A stretch of 64,000 nucleotides of DNA from Pseudomonas sp. KUIN-1 (GTDB lineage: Bacteria > Pseudomonadota > Gammaproteobacteria > Pseudomonadales > Pseudomonadaceae), in NCBI RefSeq assembly GCF_009176725.1, contig NZ_AP020337.1, forward strand, positions 3,224,001 through 3,288,000. Reading direction: 5' to 3'. Below are positions 45,794 through 54,529 of the stretch, piece after piece (positions within the stretch are counted from its first letter, which is position 1; every line of letters begins with the position of its first letter). Below the pieces are notes generated by a model. The model had not been told where the DNA came from and ran no database searches. It was given only the letters and a program-made list of their open reading frames with translations. The translations under genes and the position numbers were made by a program.

Positions 45794-46825
45794 ATGAAAA
45801 AACTTTTGCCCACCTCCACTGCTGGCAGTTTGCCTAAACCTTCGTGGCTTGCACAACCTGAGACGCTCTGGTCACCGTGGAAATTGCAAGGGAAAGAACT
45901 GGTTGAAGGCAAGCAAGATGCGTTACGTTTGTCGCTGCAAGAACAACAACTGGCCAATATTGATATCGTCAGCGACGGTGAACAAACGCGCCAGCATTTT
46001 GTAACTACATTTATTGAGCATCTCGACGGCGTCGATTTTGAACAGCGCGAGACCGTTAGAATTCGTGACCGCTACGATGCGAGCGTGCCAACGGTCGTGG
46101 GCGCTGTCGCTCGCCGAGCGCCGGTTTTTGTTGAAGACGCAAAATTTCTACGCCAGCAAACCAGGCAGCCTATCAAGTGGGCCTTGCCCGGGCCAATGAC
46201 GATGATTGACACCCTCTACGATGCTCATTACAGAAATCGTGAAAAACTGGCTTGGGAGTTTGCCAAAATTCTCAACCAAGAGGCCAAAGAACTTGAGGCT
46301 GCCGGGGTTGATATCATTCAGTTTGATGAGCCTGCATTCAACGTGTTTTTTGATGAGGTGAACGACTGGGGCGTCGCCACCTTGGAAAGGGCAGTTGAAG
46401 GGCTTAAATGTGAAACGGCCGTGCATATTTGCTATGGCTACGGCATCAAGGCGAATACCGACTGGAAAAAAACGCTGGGTTCGGAATGGCGGCAGTACGA
46501 AGAGGCCTTTCCCAGACTGCAGAATTCCAGCATCGACATCATCTCATTGGAATGTCACAACTCGCGCGTCCCTATGGATCTGCTGGAACTCATCCGAGGC
46601 AAGAAAGTGATGGTAGGGGCCATTGATGTGGCAAGCCATACCATTGAAACGCCTGAGGAAGTCGCCAACACGCTGAGGAGAGCGCTTCAATTCGTCGATG
46701 CCGACAAACTCTATCCGTGCACCAACTGCGGAATGGCCCCCCTCCCTCGTCATGTCGCCAGCGGCAAGCTGCGCGCGTTAAGTGCGGGGGCAGACATCGT
46801 GCGCAAAGAACTCTTGAGCCAGTGA
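45794..46825 (+). CDS. mesD: Core-type methionine synthase MesD (MetE C-terminal domain only)
   Basis: A 343-residue protein equivalent to the catalytic C-terminal half of MetE, transferring a methyl group to homocysteine. Zinc ligands are visible: His/Cys in AVHICYGYGIK near 210, Glu/Cys in ISLECHNSR near 255, Cys in YPCTNCGMAPLPR near 310. The start MKKLLPTSTAGSLPKPSWLA and the DEPAFNVFF segment are typical. MetE's folate-binding N-terminal half is absent, as in MesD, whose methyl donor is not folate-based. Operon with mesX. Confidence 0.9.
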   Translation: MKKLLPTSTAGSLPKPSWLAQPETLWSPWKLQGKELVEGKQDALRLSLQEQQLANIDIVSDGEQTRQHFVTTFIEHLDGVDFEQRETVRIRDRYDASVPTVVGAVARRAPVFVEDAKFLRQQTRQPIKWALPGPMTMIDTLYDAHYRNREKLAWEFAKILNQEAKELEAAGVDIIQFDEPAFNVFFDEVNDWGVATLERAVEGLKCETAVHICYGYGIKANTDWKKTLGSEWRQYEEAFPRLQNSSIDIISLECHNSRVPMDLLELIRGKKVMVGAIDVASHTIETPEEVANTLRRALQFVDADKLYPCTNCGMAPLPRHVASGKLRALSAGADIVRKELLSQ

Positions 46826-46873
46826 TCGGCTACGTACGCAAGTCAGTAGGCGATACTCAGGCCTGGCTTGCAC

Positions 46874-46905
46874 AAAAAAGCCCGGCGCTGAAGCCGGGCT
46901 TTCTG
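46874..46905. terminator. Bidirectional terminator between mesD and the LPMO gene
   Basis: AAGCCCGGC-GCTGAA-GCCGGGCTT is flanked by six A on the left and TTTCT on the right, between two convergent genes. It can end both transcripts, stronger leftward. Confidence 0.8.
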
Positions 46906-46983
46906 ATCATCTATTCCTTATGCAGAACAAGCATGGGCAACGCTTCGCTGGACGCTTGCACCCTGCCCTTCACATCTACCGCC

Positions 46984-47727
46984 TCATTTTCCAGACACGG
47001 GCACATCAAAATCGACATCAAACGCCTGATAAAACGCTTTATCGGTTTCGGCGACGATCCAGGCAAGAAGAATGACATGATGTCCGTGTTTATCGCTGGG
47101 TAATGTTGCTTTTGTAATCTCTGCGGGCTGAAGCTCATCCCGGTGTTTATCAAAAGGACTCAACGGCGAGATATCGCTCCACATCAATCCGTCTTGACCG
47201 TCCGCTTTGAAGTGGTTATCACTGACGTAGTTCTTTCCCTGGAAGGCTTCCCGCGTAATGGGTTTGCTTTCATCCCAGCCGTCTTTGGTAATAAACCACC
47301 GGTAGCCGCGTGTGACATGTACGGCATGGTACGCCCATCTAACTTCAAACTCGTCTCCACCCGCAACGCTCAACCGAGGCCACTTTTCAGCCGCACCATG
47401 ACCTTTTTGCGTTATTTCCTCAATGATCCCGACATCCGTCAGGTTCAAGCATTTACGCCGATCATCTTGCCCCCCGCTCAGTATGAGTCCGTCTGGTGGC
47501 GGGTTGGCAAGCGGCGGCGCTGACGCAGGCGGATCGAGATTAATAGGCTCATCGACGCCAGGGAAGTCGTGCGCAAGACCAAATGTCTCGTCTGGAAAGT
47601 TTTTGCCTCCTTCCATAGCGACCACCTCCCACTCCAGCAACAGCCCTTTGGATATGGCATAAGAACCACGGGATTCGGGACTGGTTACCATACCGTGTCT
47701 GGGTTGTGCGCTAGCAGATTCATTCAT
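46984..47727 (-). CDS. AA10-type lytic polysaccharide monooxygenase without signal peptide
   Basis: A 247-residue PF03067/AA10-like protein. The usual N-terminal His stretch is present (HGMVTSPESRGSYAI) but at residue 11 after MNESASAQPR; the second His of the copper brace is in VRWAYHAVHVTRGYRW. FITKDGWDESKPITREAF and LPSDKHGHHVILLAWIVAET-DKAFYQAFDV complete the fold. The ATG at 47727 is favoured by GAGG eight bases upstream. Longer frames add no hydrophobic leader. Since the brace needs a free N-terminal His, maturation must occur by another route (non-Sec export plus cleavage), or the protein is not an active LPMO. Confidence 0.82.
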   Translation of the reverse strand: MNESASAQPRHGMVTSPESRGSYAISKGLLLEWEVVAMEGGKNFPDETFGLAHDFPGVDEPINLDPPASAPPLANPPPDGLILSGGQDDRRKCLNLTDVGIIEEITQKGHGAAEKWPRLSVAGGDEFEVRWAYHAVHVTRGYRWFITKDGWDESKPITREAFQGKNYVSDNHFKADGQDGLMWSDISPLSPFDKHRDELQPAEITKATLPSDKHGHHVILLAWIVAETDKAFYQAFDVDFDVPVSGK

Positions 47728-47904
47728 GTCCATATCCTCAATTATTGAATCAGGCATGCCTTGCCTGTTGCACAATTGAAGACCTGCTTTCACGGACGGG
47801 ATAGCTAGCAGTTCAGCCAGTAGATTTTTCGATAAATGTCTGAAACAGAGGAGCCTGTCTGGCCGCGCCAGCCCCCTCTCCACTCCATGCTCGACAGCAA
47901 CTTT

Positions 47905-48291
47905 TCAGCGCATCACGTTAATGCGAAAGACATTCTGCTCGGGGTCCAGCAGCACGGCCTGATACCAGTTGTAATAGGTCAAGTACGGTTCCTTGACCAG
48001 TGTTGCGCCCTGCGCCACCGCCAGCGGCACCAGTCGGTCCACCTCGGCCTGGTCGGACACGTCGATGTTGAGCAAGAACCTGCCCCCCGTGCTGCCTGCA
48101 AACGCCTCCAGGCCAAGCAGCTCGTACGCATCCAGTGCGTTGAAACCAATACAGGACTTGCCGGTGTCCAGTCCGCGAAAGATCGGTGACCTGATGGCCT
48201 CGATTTCGCGAAAGCCGAACAGGTTCGAGTAGAAGGTGCTCAGGCGGACGATGTCCTGCGCGAACACGTTGACGTATGAAAGTGTGCTCAT
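47905..48291 (-). CDS. VOC-family (glyoxalase/bleomycin-resistance fold) protein
   Basis: A 128-residue single-domain VOC protein: YVNVFAQDIVRLSTFYSNLF, FLLNIDVSDQAEVDRLV near 75, and the C-terminal VLLDPEQNVFRINVMR with Glu/Asp positions used for metal or substrate. It starts 1 base after the stop of the IPNS-like oxygenase gene, so it is co-translated. May act on the oxygenase product; no further clue. Confidence 0.82.
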   Translation of the reverse strand: MSTLSYVNVFAQDIVRLSTFYSNLFGFREIEAIRSPIFRGLDTGKSCIGFNALDAYELLGLEAFAGSTGGRFLLNIDVSDQAEVDRLVPLAVAQGATLVKEPYLTYYNWYQAVLLDPEQNVFRINVMR

Positions 48292-48292
48292 G

Positions 48293-49306
48293 TCAGGCCA
48301 CCTTGCTGCCGCCAAAAGTGGTCTGCTTGACGAACTTGGACAGCAAATGATCGCCTGATGTAACCGGCGCATGCCGAGGCGTGGCGCCAGGCTGCAGGCA
48401 ACCTGGCAGGCATTGAATCAACGTGTCGTAGTTCGGTTGGTGGAAGAACACCAGAGACTGTCGGCGGTTGTCCTGCTCGCTGGTCATCGGTGGATTGACC
48501 ACTCGGTGCAGCGTGGAAATCCACTGATCGTTGGTCCACTGCATCATCAGGTCGCCAATGTTGACCACAAAACCATTCTCGACATACGGCACATCGACCC
48601 ACTCGCCCTGGCGATTACGTACTTGCAAGCCGCCCAGCGCGTTATCAGGGCGCACTATAGTCAGACTGCCGTAGTCGGTATGCGCACTGGCGCGTAACTG
48701 GCCAGCCTCGACTTCAGTCTTGATATCCGGATAACTCAGGCTGCGGAACATGCTGATATGCCGGTCGATCTTGTCATCGAAAAAACACTCATCCAGTTCC
48801 AATGCCAGGGCAAACAAGCGCATCAACGATTGAGCCAATTCGCTCATGGCATCGAAATAGGCCTGATAAGCTTCCTTGAATCCGGGCAGCAGGTCTTGCG
48901 CAGGCCAGACATTCGGTGCGAAGTGCGACCCCGCCTGAGCATTGTGATAATAATCTTCATCCGGCACATCGCTCGGCCCGATGGAGAAAGACTCCTTGAG
49001 ATCCCCCGGCGCACTTTCCTCCAGAGAATAGGAAAGGCTCTCCTCGGCCACGGCGCTGTAACCACGCACCATTTCCGGGCTGGGCCGATCGACCTTGCGC
49101 TTTTCCGCCAGCGGCAAATCAAAAAATTGCCGGGTCAAACGCGAGACACTGTCGATAAGTTCTCCGGGAATCTGGTGCTCGGTGATGACCAGAAACCCGA
49201 TATCCCGACACGCCTGATTGACTGCCCTGGCTACGGCAGCCTTGCCGTCCGGGTCTTCTGAAAAATAGGGGGCCAGGTTGATAATGGGCACATAGTGCAG
49301 AGTCAT
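48293..49306 (-). CDS. Isopenicillin-N-synthase-type 2-oxoglutarate/Fe(II) oxygenase
   Basis: A 337-residue oxygenase. The DIOX_N domain covers residues 1-120 (VPIINLAPYFSEDPDGKA, CRDIGFLVITEHQIPGELID). The iron ligands are His and Asp in ASAHTDYGSLTIV near 210 and His in STLHRVVNPP near 265, followed by RQSLVFFHQPN (Arg-x-Ser for 2-oxoglutarate). Start at 49306 with GAGAGGAAG upstream. Operon with the VOC gene. Family members oxidise amino acids and small metabolites; the substrate here is unknown. Distinct from the ethylene-forming enzyme of some P. syringae, judging by sequence. Confidence 0.88.
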   Translation of the reverse strand: MTLHYVPIINLAPYFSEDPDGKAAVARAVNQACRDIGFLVITEHQIPGELIDSVSRLTRQFFDLPLAEKRKVDRPSPEMVRGYSAVAEESLSYSLEESAPGDLKESFSIGPSDVPDEDYYHNAQAGSHFAPNVWPAQDLLPGFKEAYQAYFDAMSELAQSLMRLFALALELDECFFDDKIDRHISMFRSLSYPDIKTEVEAGQLRASAHTDYGSLTIVRPDNALGGLQVRNRQGEWVDVPYVENGFVVNIGDLMMQWTNDQWISTLHRVVNPPMTSEQDNRRQSLVFFHQPNYDTLIQCLPGCLQPGATPRHAPVTSGDHLLSKFVKQTTFGGSKVA

Positions 49307-49533
49307 ACGGCTGCTTCCTCTCGCTGAAACGCTGCTGGAAAGGCTCACCAACAAGGGTGAAGGTCAGCGAGGCAGGAGCAGAAAGCATGCCACTGGAAGA
49401 ATTCATCGTTCATACAAGCAGTTAGCTGTTTCGACGGTTAAAGCCGGATCAAACGGTCTGAAACAGAACGCATGGTTTGAATGCACAGGTATGACAAAAC
49501 GGGCCAGGATTGCGCACATTCGCCCCGCTTTTT

Positions 49534-50172
49534 TCAGGCGCTTGCAATACGCTGGATGACATCGGCGGTCGTCGTTACTTCACCGAACTCATAGGCAATC
49601 GTCGTCAGGGATATTCGCTGAACTTCTTCAGCTGAAACAGCGCCGAACCCGACGTCCGGGTAGTCCATCGCAGCATTGGCGTCGCTCAGCGCGATGACTT
49701 TGTATTCACGATGCACGCCGTCCCTGATCGTGGTTTCACAACACACATTGGTGACGGTACCGCAGACGATGATCGTGTCGACATCCCGCGCACGCAGCAC
49801 GGTGTCCAGGTCCGTGTTATGAAAGCCGCTGTAAAACAGCTTGTCGACAATCACGTCACCGGGCCGAGGCGCGAGTGCTTCGATGACCTCAACGCCCGGA
49901 TCATGCCGTGCCAGTATCTGGTCCACATTCGGATAAAGATCACGCATGCGCCCGGTGTCAGAACCATCGCCGCGCACGATATGGCGAAGATAAACCACCA
50001 TCACCCGAGCAGCCCGTGCGGCTTGCAGCAGCGTCTGGATGGGCTGGACGATGTCCGCAGTACTTTTTACGTACAACGCCCCGCTGGGCTCACAAAATAC
50101 CTTCTGCATGTCTACAACAATGACCGCCGTTCTGCGCGGATCGATCGGCCAGCGGACAAGGGGTTTGCTCAT
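49534..50172 (-). CDS. Isochorismatase-family cysteine hydrolase
   Basis: A 212-residue cysteine hydrolase: Asp in AVIVVDMQKVFCEP, Lys in VIVDKLFYSGFHNTDLDTVL and the nucleophilic Cys in VCGTVTNVCCETTIRDGV form the triad; the GTVTNVCCE stretch is typical of amidase-type members (biuret/N-carbamoyl/nicotinamide-like). Start at 50172 with GAGG upstream. It runs in the same direction as the oxygenase-VOC pair, 227 bases upstream of them; that gap holds no gene. Substrate unknown. Confidence 0.88.
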   Translation of the reverse strand: MSKPLVRWPIDPRRTAVIVVDMQKVFCEPSGALYVKSTADIVQPIQTLLQAARAARVMVVYLRHIVRGDGSDTGRMRDLYPNVDQILARHDPGVEVIEALAPRPGDVIVDKLFYSGFHNTDLDTVLRARDVDTIIVCGTVTNVCCETTIRDGVHREYKVIALSDANAAMDYPDVGFGAVSAEEVQRISLTTIAYEFGEVTTTADVIQRIASA

Positions 50173-50351
50173 GGGACTTACCTCGATTGAGCCTGACAGG
50201 CTGGGTAGCCATGCCAAGCAATAATCGTGCTGTCTGTCTCCAGAGCATCTGCAGGGAAGAACTGTGCACCGTTCACGCGACAGTGCAGAGCATGTGCCTC
50301 ATGCGCCTGAACTGCCGTCCTAAACGCATTGAAAATACAGGGAACGTTGTT

Positions 50352-50729
50352 ATGAAGCCGAGTTTCGTAGAGCAAAAACAGTCAGGCAGGTTTCATCGGA
50401 AAACCCATGGCATGCTACTGCTGGCACTTGCCTTGACCGGATGCGGAACAATCAACACCACGTTTAGACCCGATTCCGTCGCAGGTGAAAAGCTTACTGA
50501 CTGGAAATCAAATTGCTCCTCCATTCCGCGCGTTTACAGCGGGGTCATGCTCGACTTCTGTGAACTGAACGCCGAGCCCAAACAGAGTAGCGCTTATCAG
50601 AAAACCAATGCGCCTGAGTGGGTTTTGCTGGACATGGGCTTATCAGGCATCGTAGATACGTTGCTCCTGCCCTACACGATTTATCAGCAAAACCAATACG
50701 GCTATATCAACGCAAGCCGCTTTAAATAG
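50352..50729 (+). CDS. YceK/YidQ-like (DUF1375) lipoprotein
   Basis: A 125-residue lipoprotein: signal sequence up to the lipobox LTGC (MLLLALALTGCGTINTTFRP), then VYSGVMLDFCELN, and DMGLSGIVDTLLLPYTIYQQ, the usual end of DUF1375 proteins. Start at 50352; the frame before it is not signal-like. Divergent from the isochorismatase gene. Probably outer-membrane anchored. Confidence 0.82.
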   Translation: MKPSFVEQKQSGRFHRKTHGMLLLALALTGCGTINTTFRPDSVAGEKLTDWKSNCSSIPRVYSGVMLDFCELNAEPKQSSAYQKTNAPEWVLLDMGLSGIVDTLLLPYTIYQQNQYGYINASRFK

Positions 50730-50829
50730 CGGCTGAGCCAGGTTTTGGAACCCCTCGCGTTCCGATCCCCGGCAATAGCAAAGTACACGGGTACCCCACT
50801 CGTCCATTGCGTAAAGCATCAACGAAAGC

Positions 50830-51180
50830 TCAGGAAAGCTTGAAGGCCTTCAGCGCCTGCTTGGCATTGGCTATCAGGTCAGGCGTCATTGGCTTGCCCT
50901 GCCTGTCCAGAAGTACCGGGGTGCATGCGCATCGACAGCGCACGCGGTTATCCCCCTCTGCCCACCAATCGAGCATCTGCTGCCCCGTGAACAACTCGCC
51001 ATGTCGTTCGATATGCTGCTCCCGACTGGTGGGCGTCAGGGCGGACAGGTGCATGAATTTCACAGTCATCCCGAGGCGCTCTGAATCAGCGATGTCGTTC
51101 TGCAACTTGCGAATCCGCATTTCATGAAGTTCAGAATCAGAAATTCTACCGACCAAGGCTGAGCCCTCGTTAAGACACAC
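50830..51180 (-). CDS. Phage head-morphogenesis-like remnant
   Basis: A 116-residue protein whose second half (HGELFTGQQMLDWWAEGDNR followed by VRCRCACTPVLLDRQGKPMT) resembles the C-terminal end of phage head morphogenesis (GPF-like) proteins, with the typical Cys-rich RCRC end. The N-terminal bulk of such proteins is missing. No other phage genes are beside it, so it is probably an isolated remnant that may still be open by chance. Confidence 0.55.
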   Translation of the reverse strand: MCLNEGSALVGRISDSELHEMRIRKLQNDIADSERLGMTVKFMHLSALTPTSREQHIERHGELFTGQQMLDWWAEGDNRVRCRCACTPVLLDRQGKPMTPDLIANAKQALKAFKLS

Positions 51181-51434
51181 ATAAAATTAATAGACCACTC
51201 CAGCAACTCGCGCCAGCTTTCAATCGCCTATCAAGCCAGTTCCAGCGGATAACGATCGCACGGCAGGGGTAATACCCGAGCGAATTACCCTTGCTATGGC
51301 CACGGGCAGAATGCGAACAAAGAGCCTGCAGCCCCGTTCAGGCTTCGCATAGCCTTCAAAATGAGCAAGCCCGCTTTTCACGTCCGTGTGGTCGTGCCAG
51401 ACTTCTCGCCGTTCACGATAAGGAGCGAGATCCT

Positions 51435-52241
51435 TTGAAAGCACTTATTCTAGTCGGAGCTCTGTTGCTGAGCGGGCCGGTGTCCGCGGCTCAACTGGAC
51501 CTGCAGTTGGGGCAGAACAGTCGCACCTGGCAAACGGAAGATTTGCTTACCCATCCTCAACTGCAAGTCATTACCGTTAAAAATGATGTTGCTTACAAGA
51601 AGGACATGGTCTATCGCGCCGTGCCTCTGACTGCGCTGCTGACAGGAGTCAAGCCCGGCGACCACCTGCAGGCAGTCGCTCTGGACGGGTTTGCCGCAGA
51701 GCTGGCCGCTGCACCCTTACTCAACGATAAAGGCGCACGGGCCTGGCTGGCGATTGAAGACCCTGCCCATCCGTGGCCCCCTTTGGCCGCTGACAAGCCC
51801 AGTGCAGGGCCTTTCTACCTGGTATGGACGGACCCTCAGGCTGGAAATATCAGCCCGGAGCAATGGCCATTTGAAGTGGCCAGCATCAAGCGCATGGCTC
51901 CCGTTGCCGAGCGCTTCCCTGCTCTGTTGCCGGATCCTGCGCTCAAGATTGATGATCCGGTCAATCAAGGGTTCGCGCTATTTCAGAAAAACTGTCTGGC
52001 TTGTCATCGTTTGAACGGCGCGGGGGACGCACAGTTTGGGCCTGATCTGAATATTCCCTACAACCCGACCGAGTATCTGGGAATGGACTTCCTCAAGCTC
52101 TACATTCGCAACCCTCAGGATTTGCGTCAGTGGCCGCAGGCGAAGATGCCGGCGTTTTCGGAAGCGGTTTTGCCGGATGCAGACTTGCAGATGCTGATGG
52201 CCTATCTGCAACATATGGCTGGACGCAAGATAAAGCCTTGA
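51435..52241 (+). CDS. Periplasmic c-type cytochrome with an N-terminal extra domain
   Basis: A 268-residue exported protein. The TTG start at 51435 is chosen because AAGGAG lies 9 bases upstream and the signal peptide begins there (KALILVGALLLSGPVSA). Residues 20-150 form a domain with LTHPQLQVITVKNDVAYKKD and WLAIEDPAHPWPPL resembling molybdopterin-oxidoreductase-associated or SoxC-like segments. A class I cytochrome c follows: haem site CLACHRLNGAG near 194 and a distal Met in AKMPAF near 240. Probably an electron carrier or subunit of a periplasmic dehydrogenase; no partner gene is adjacent. The preceding 51181-51434 shows no gene. Confidence 0.8.
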   Translation: MKALILVGALLLSGPVSAAQLDLQLGQNSRTWQTEDLLTHPQLQVITVKNDVAYKKDMVYRAVPLTALLTGVKPGDHLQAVALDGFAAELAAAPLLNDKGARAWLAIEDPAHPWPPLAADKPSAGPFYLVWTDPQAGNISPEQWPFEVASIKRMAPVAERFPALLPDPALKIDDPVNQGFALFQKNCLACHRLNGAGDAQFGPDLNIPYNPTEYLGMDFLKLYIRNPQDLRQWPQAKMPAFSEAVLPDADLQMLMAYLQHMAGRKIKP

Positions 52242-52357
52242 TACCGGCGGGCCACTTCAGCCAGGAGATAACGAAGTGCGTGCAGCGCAGGGTCAGGGCC
52301 GTTGCGCAGCCTTTAACATGAGGAGATTTCGGAACCCCTCACTTTTCAGCGCCCAAT

Positions 52358-52390
52358 AAAAAACCCCGCAGACCTTAATCTGCGGGGCTT
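52358..52390 (-). terminator. Terminator of tRNA-Cys
   Basis: On the minus strand AAGCCCCGCAGATTAAGGTC-TGCGGGGTTTTTT forms a strong stem with a T-run just downstream of the tRNA. Confidence 0.85.
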
Positions 52391-52397
52391 TGAATAG

Positions 52398-52471
52398 TGG
52401 AGGCCGAGGTCGGAATCGAACCGGCGTAGGCGGATTTGCAATCCGCTGCATAACCATTTTGCTACTCGGCC
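52398..52471 (-). tRNA. tRNA-Cys (anticodon GCA)
   Basis: On the minus strand GGCCGAG pairs with CTCGGCC, anticodon loop ATTGCAAAT, T-loop GGTTCGATTCC and an encoded TCCA end. 74 bases. The gap 52472-52671 next to it shows no gene. Confidence 0.96.
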
Positions 52472-52671
52472 TCAAACGAAAGATGCTTCACTTGAACATC
52501 AAACGTATTTTGATTTCGCGGGAAACCTGTATTTCTTTGGCTTCCAACCCATTGAATCTAAAGGGTTTTTTTCAATTCCTCGCTCAGGAATGGACGCAAT
52601 TCTGTACTGGTTCGCATGCCATGTCAAGAACGAGGAGAAAATAATTCGCCTACGCTGTACCCGTGCAATCG

Positions 52672-54411
52672 TTACTGCGCCTGACGTTCCAGGGGCGTAT
52701 ACGGTTTGAAGAACGCGCTGCCCATCCATTGCGGTGTTTTTTCCGTAGTCAGCGGCTGGGCGCGCTGGTAGCTGTTTGCGTTTTTCGCGTAGCCCCTGTG
52801 GTCGTACTCGGCCATGAACGGGTACGGGAAGACCTTGCGAGTACGTCCGCGATTGCCCACGTTTTCCTTGACCATGGACGCCGGCAGCGACTGTGCCAGC
52901 GGTCTCTGCCTGTTGCCGGCCTTGTCGGGGCCTGCCTGCCTGACAACGATGGCATCCGGGGCCCGGCTTTTTTCGACCCAGGCCATGACCGGTGTCAGCA
53001 GATCGACCAGGCTTGGCCCTTCCCCGCCGCCGCAGTGATAGACGCCGGGCAGCATGTACAGCCTCGAGAACGCCTCGGTGCGGGTCTTGCCCATCTCGGC
53101 TTCAAGCGCCTCGTGATACGCCAGGGTGTTGAGCGGTGAGACGTTCGGGTCAGCCCAGCCGTGCCAGAGGATCAGCTTGCCGCCGCGGTTGGCGAATGGC
53201 GAAAGATCAGGGTTGGTAGCGTCGTACAGCGCATGCAGCGGGCGCAGTTGGTCAAAGGTTTTTTTGTCGAAGTCCAGCGCGTTCAAATCGAAACTTGCAG
53301 GCGGGTTCTTCTCGAACGCGACGTTGCGAATGGCCTCCAGCGCGGCCTTTTCGCTGTACACCGCCTGATCGGCGCTGACCGGCACGAACACGCCAGCCCA
53401 GGCCAGTTCCGAGCCCGGCTGCGGGCCGCCCAGGGTCAGCCGCTCGCCACTGGCAGCGTCTTTCGGGCCTTCGTAAAAGCGTCTGACCGTGGCCACCTCC
53501 TCTGCGCTCAGGCACGTGGCGGGGTCGGCAGATGCCTTGCATTGCAGCGCGGCGGGTTCGAAATGGCAGATACGCGGATCCGCTATAAGGCCATCGATCT
53601 GCCCGTCCAGCAGATCGCATTGGTCGAGTACAGCCTTGTGCAGCAACGGCAATCGTGAAGCGAGCAGAATCGGCTTGCCGTCCGCGCCGCGGTTGGAGCG
53701 CGCCATCCAGCCGTGATACAGGGTTTTCTGCACTTGAAAGTTGAGCGCCGGGGCTCCGGCAATGATGCCGTCGAAATCGTCAGGGTAACGCTGCGCTTCG
53801 ATCAATGCCTCGCGGCCGCCGTCCGAGCAGCCACTGAAGTAAGCGTATTCTGCTTTGCGGCCATAGAACGCGGCGATCAGTTTCTTCGAGGCCAGCGCAG
53901 TGAGGTGCACACCACGATGGGCGAAATCGGCACGCTTTTGCGGGTCGTCGCCAAAATGCTCGTCTGCCGCCCGATGGCCCATGTCGGTTGAAGCCACCGC
54001 GAATCCGCCAGCACTCAGGGATGTGCAGCCATCAGCGGCGCGCACGGTCGAGTTGACGTTGCCACACAATCCGCCGCAGCCGACTTGCAGATAGCGCTGC
54101 TCCCAGGTGCCGGTTGGCAGCTCGAGCCTGAAGTTGATCTCGGGCGCCAGCCGCGCTTCTACGGCACACACCGCAACACCGTCACGCGTCGATTCACTGG
54201 CCGCCAGCACACGACTGCCCTGCCCGCCGATATCACTGAGTTCCACGCTGCTTAGTGCAGCACAGCTGCTGACCGGTTTGACCACTGCAAGCCGGGACGT
54301 ATTGTCGGTGGTTGCAGAAGATGCCATACGGGCCAGAGCCGGTGTCTGAATGCTGAGTGAAGTGACCAGCAGCAACAAGGCGTGGGCGTACTTCGGCTGG
54401 GAGGGTTTCAT
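52672..54411 (-). CDS. Tannase/feruloyl esterase-family hydrolase, exported
   Basis: A 579-residue secreted esterase with a signal peptide (about 1-28, SIQTPALA). The nucleophile elbow is YFSGCSDGGREALIEAQRYP near residue 195 with Ser flanked by the Cys typical of tannases; the Asp lies in ILWHGWADPNVSPLNTLAY near 415 and the His in LPGVYHCGGGEGPS near 455, again with a neighbouring Cys, forming the family's CS-D-HC triad. Likely cleaves ester bonds of plant phenolics (feruloyl, galloyl) in the periplasm or outside. This fits a plant-associated bacterium and the aromatic operon at the other end of the window. Confidence 0.9.
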   Translation of the reverse strand: MKPSQPKYAHALLLLVTSLSIQTPALARMASSATTDNTSRLAVVKPVSSCAALSSVELSDIGGQGSRVLAASESTRDGVAVCAVEARLAPEINFRLELPTGTWEQRYLQVGCGGLCGNVNSTVRAADGCTSLSAGGFAVASTDMGHRAADEHFGDDPQKRADFAHRGVHLTALASKKLIAAFYGRKAEYAYFSGCSDGGREALIEAQRYPDDFDGIIAGAPALNFQVQKTLYHGWMARSNRGADGKPILLASRLPLLHKAVLDQCDLLDGQIDGLIADPRICHFEPAALQCKASADPATCLSAEEVATVRRFYEGPKDAASGERLTLGGPQPGSELAWAGVFVPVSADQAVYSEKAALEAIRNVAFEKNPPASFDLNALDFDKKTFDQLRPLHALYDATNPDLSPFANRGGKLILWHGWADPNVSPLNTLAYHEALEAEMGKTRTEAFSRLYMLPGVYHCGGGEGPSLVDLLTPVMAWVEKSRAPDAIVVRQAGPDKAGNRQRPLAQSLPASMVKENVGNRGRTRKVFPYPFMAEYDHRGYAKNANSYQRAQPLTTEKTPQWMGSAFFKPYTPLERQAQ

Positions 54412-54529
54412 GAGAACTCCTGTTCATGAAGGATCAAAACCACAGTGCGAACCCATAAATGGCCGCACTGTGCGCAAGGGTAAAACGTTTAAGCCTGGCG
54501 ATTATTCAAAAGCCAGTAGAAAAAAACCA

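Noticed and set aside
32573..52471. One island bounded by tRNA-Leu and tRNA-Cys
   Set aside because: The two tRNA genes face each other and 44.7-52.3 kb carries ordinary chromosomal genes such as mesXD. I could not find a duplicated tRNA end to support a single element.
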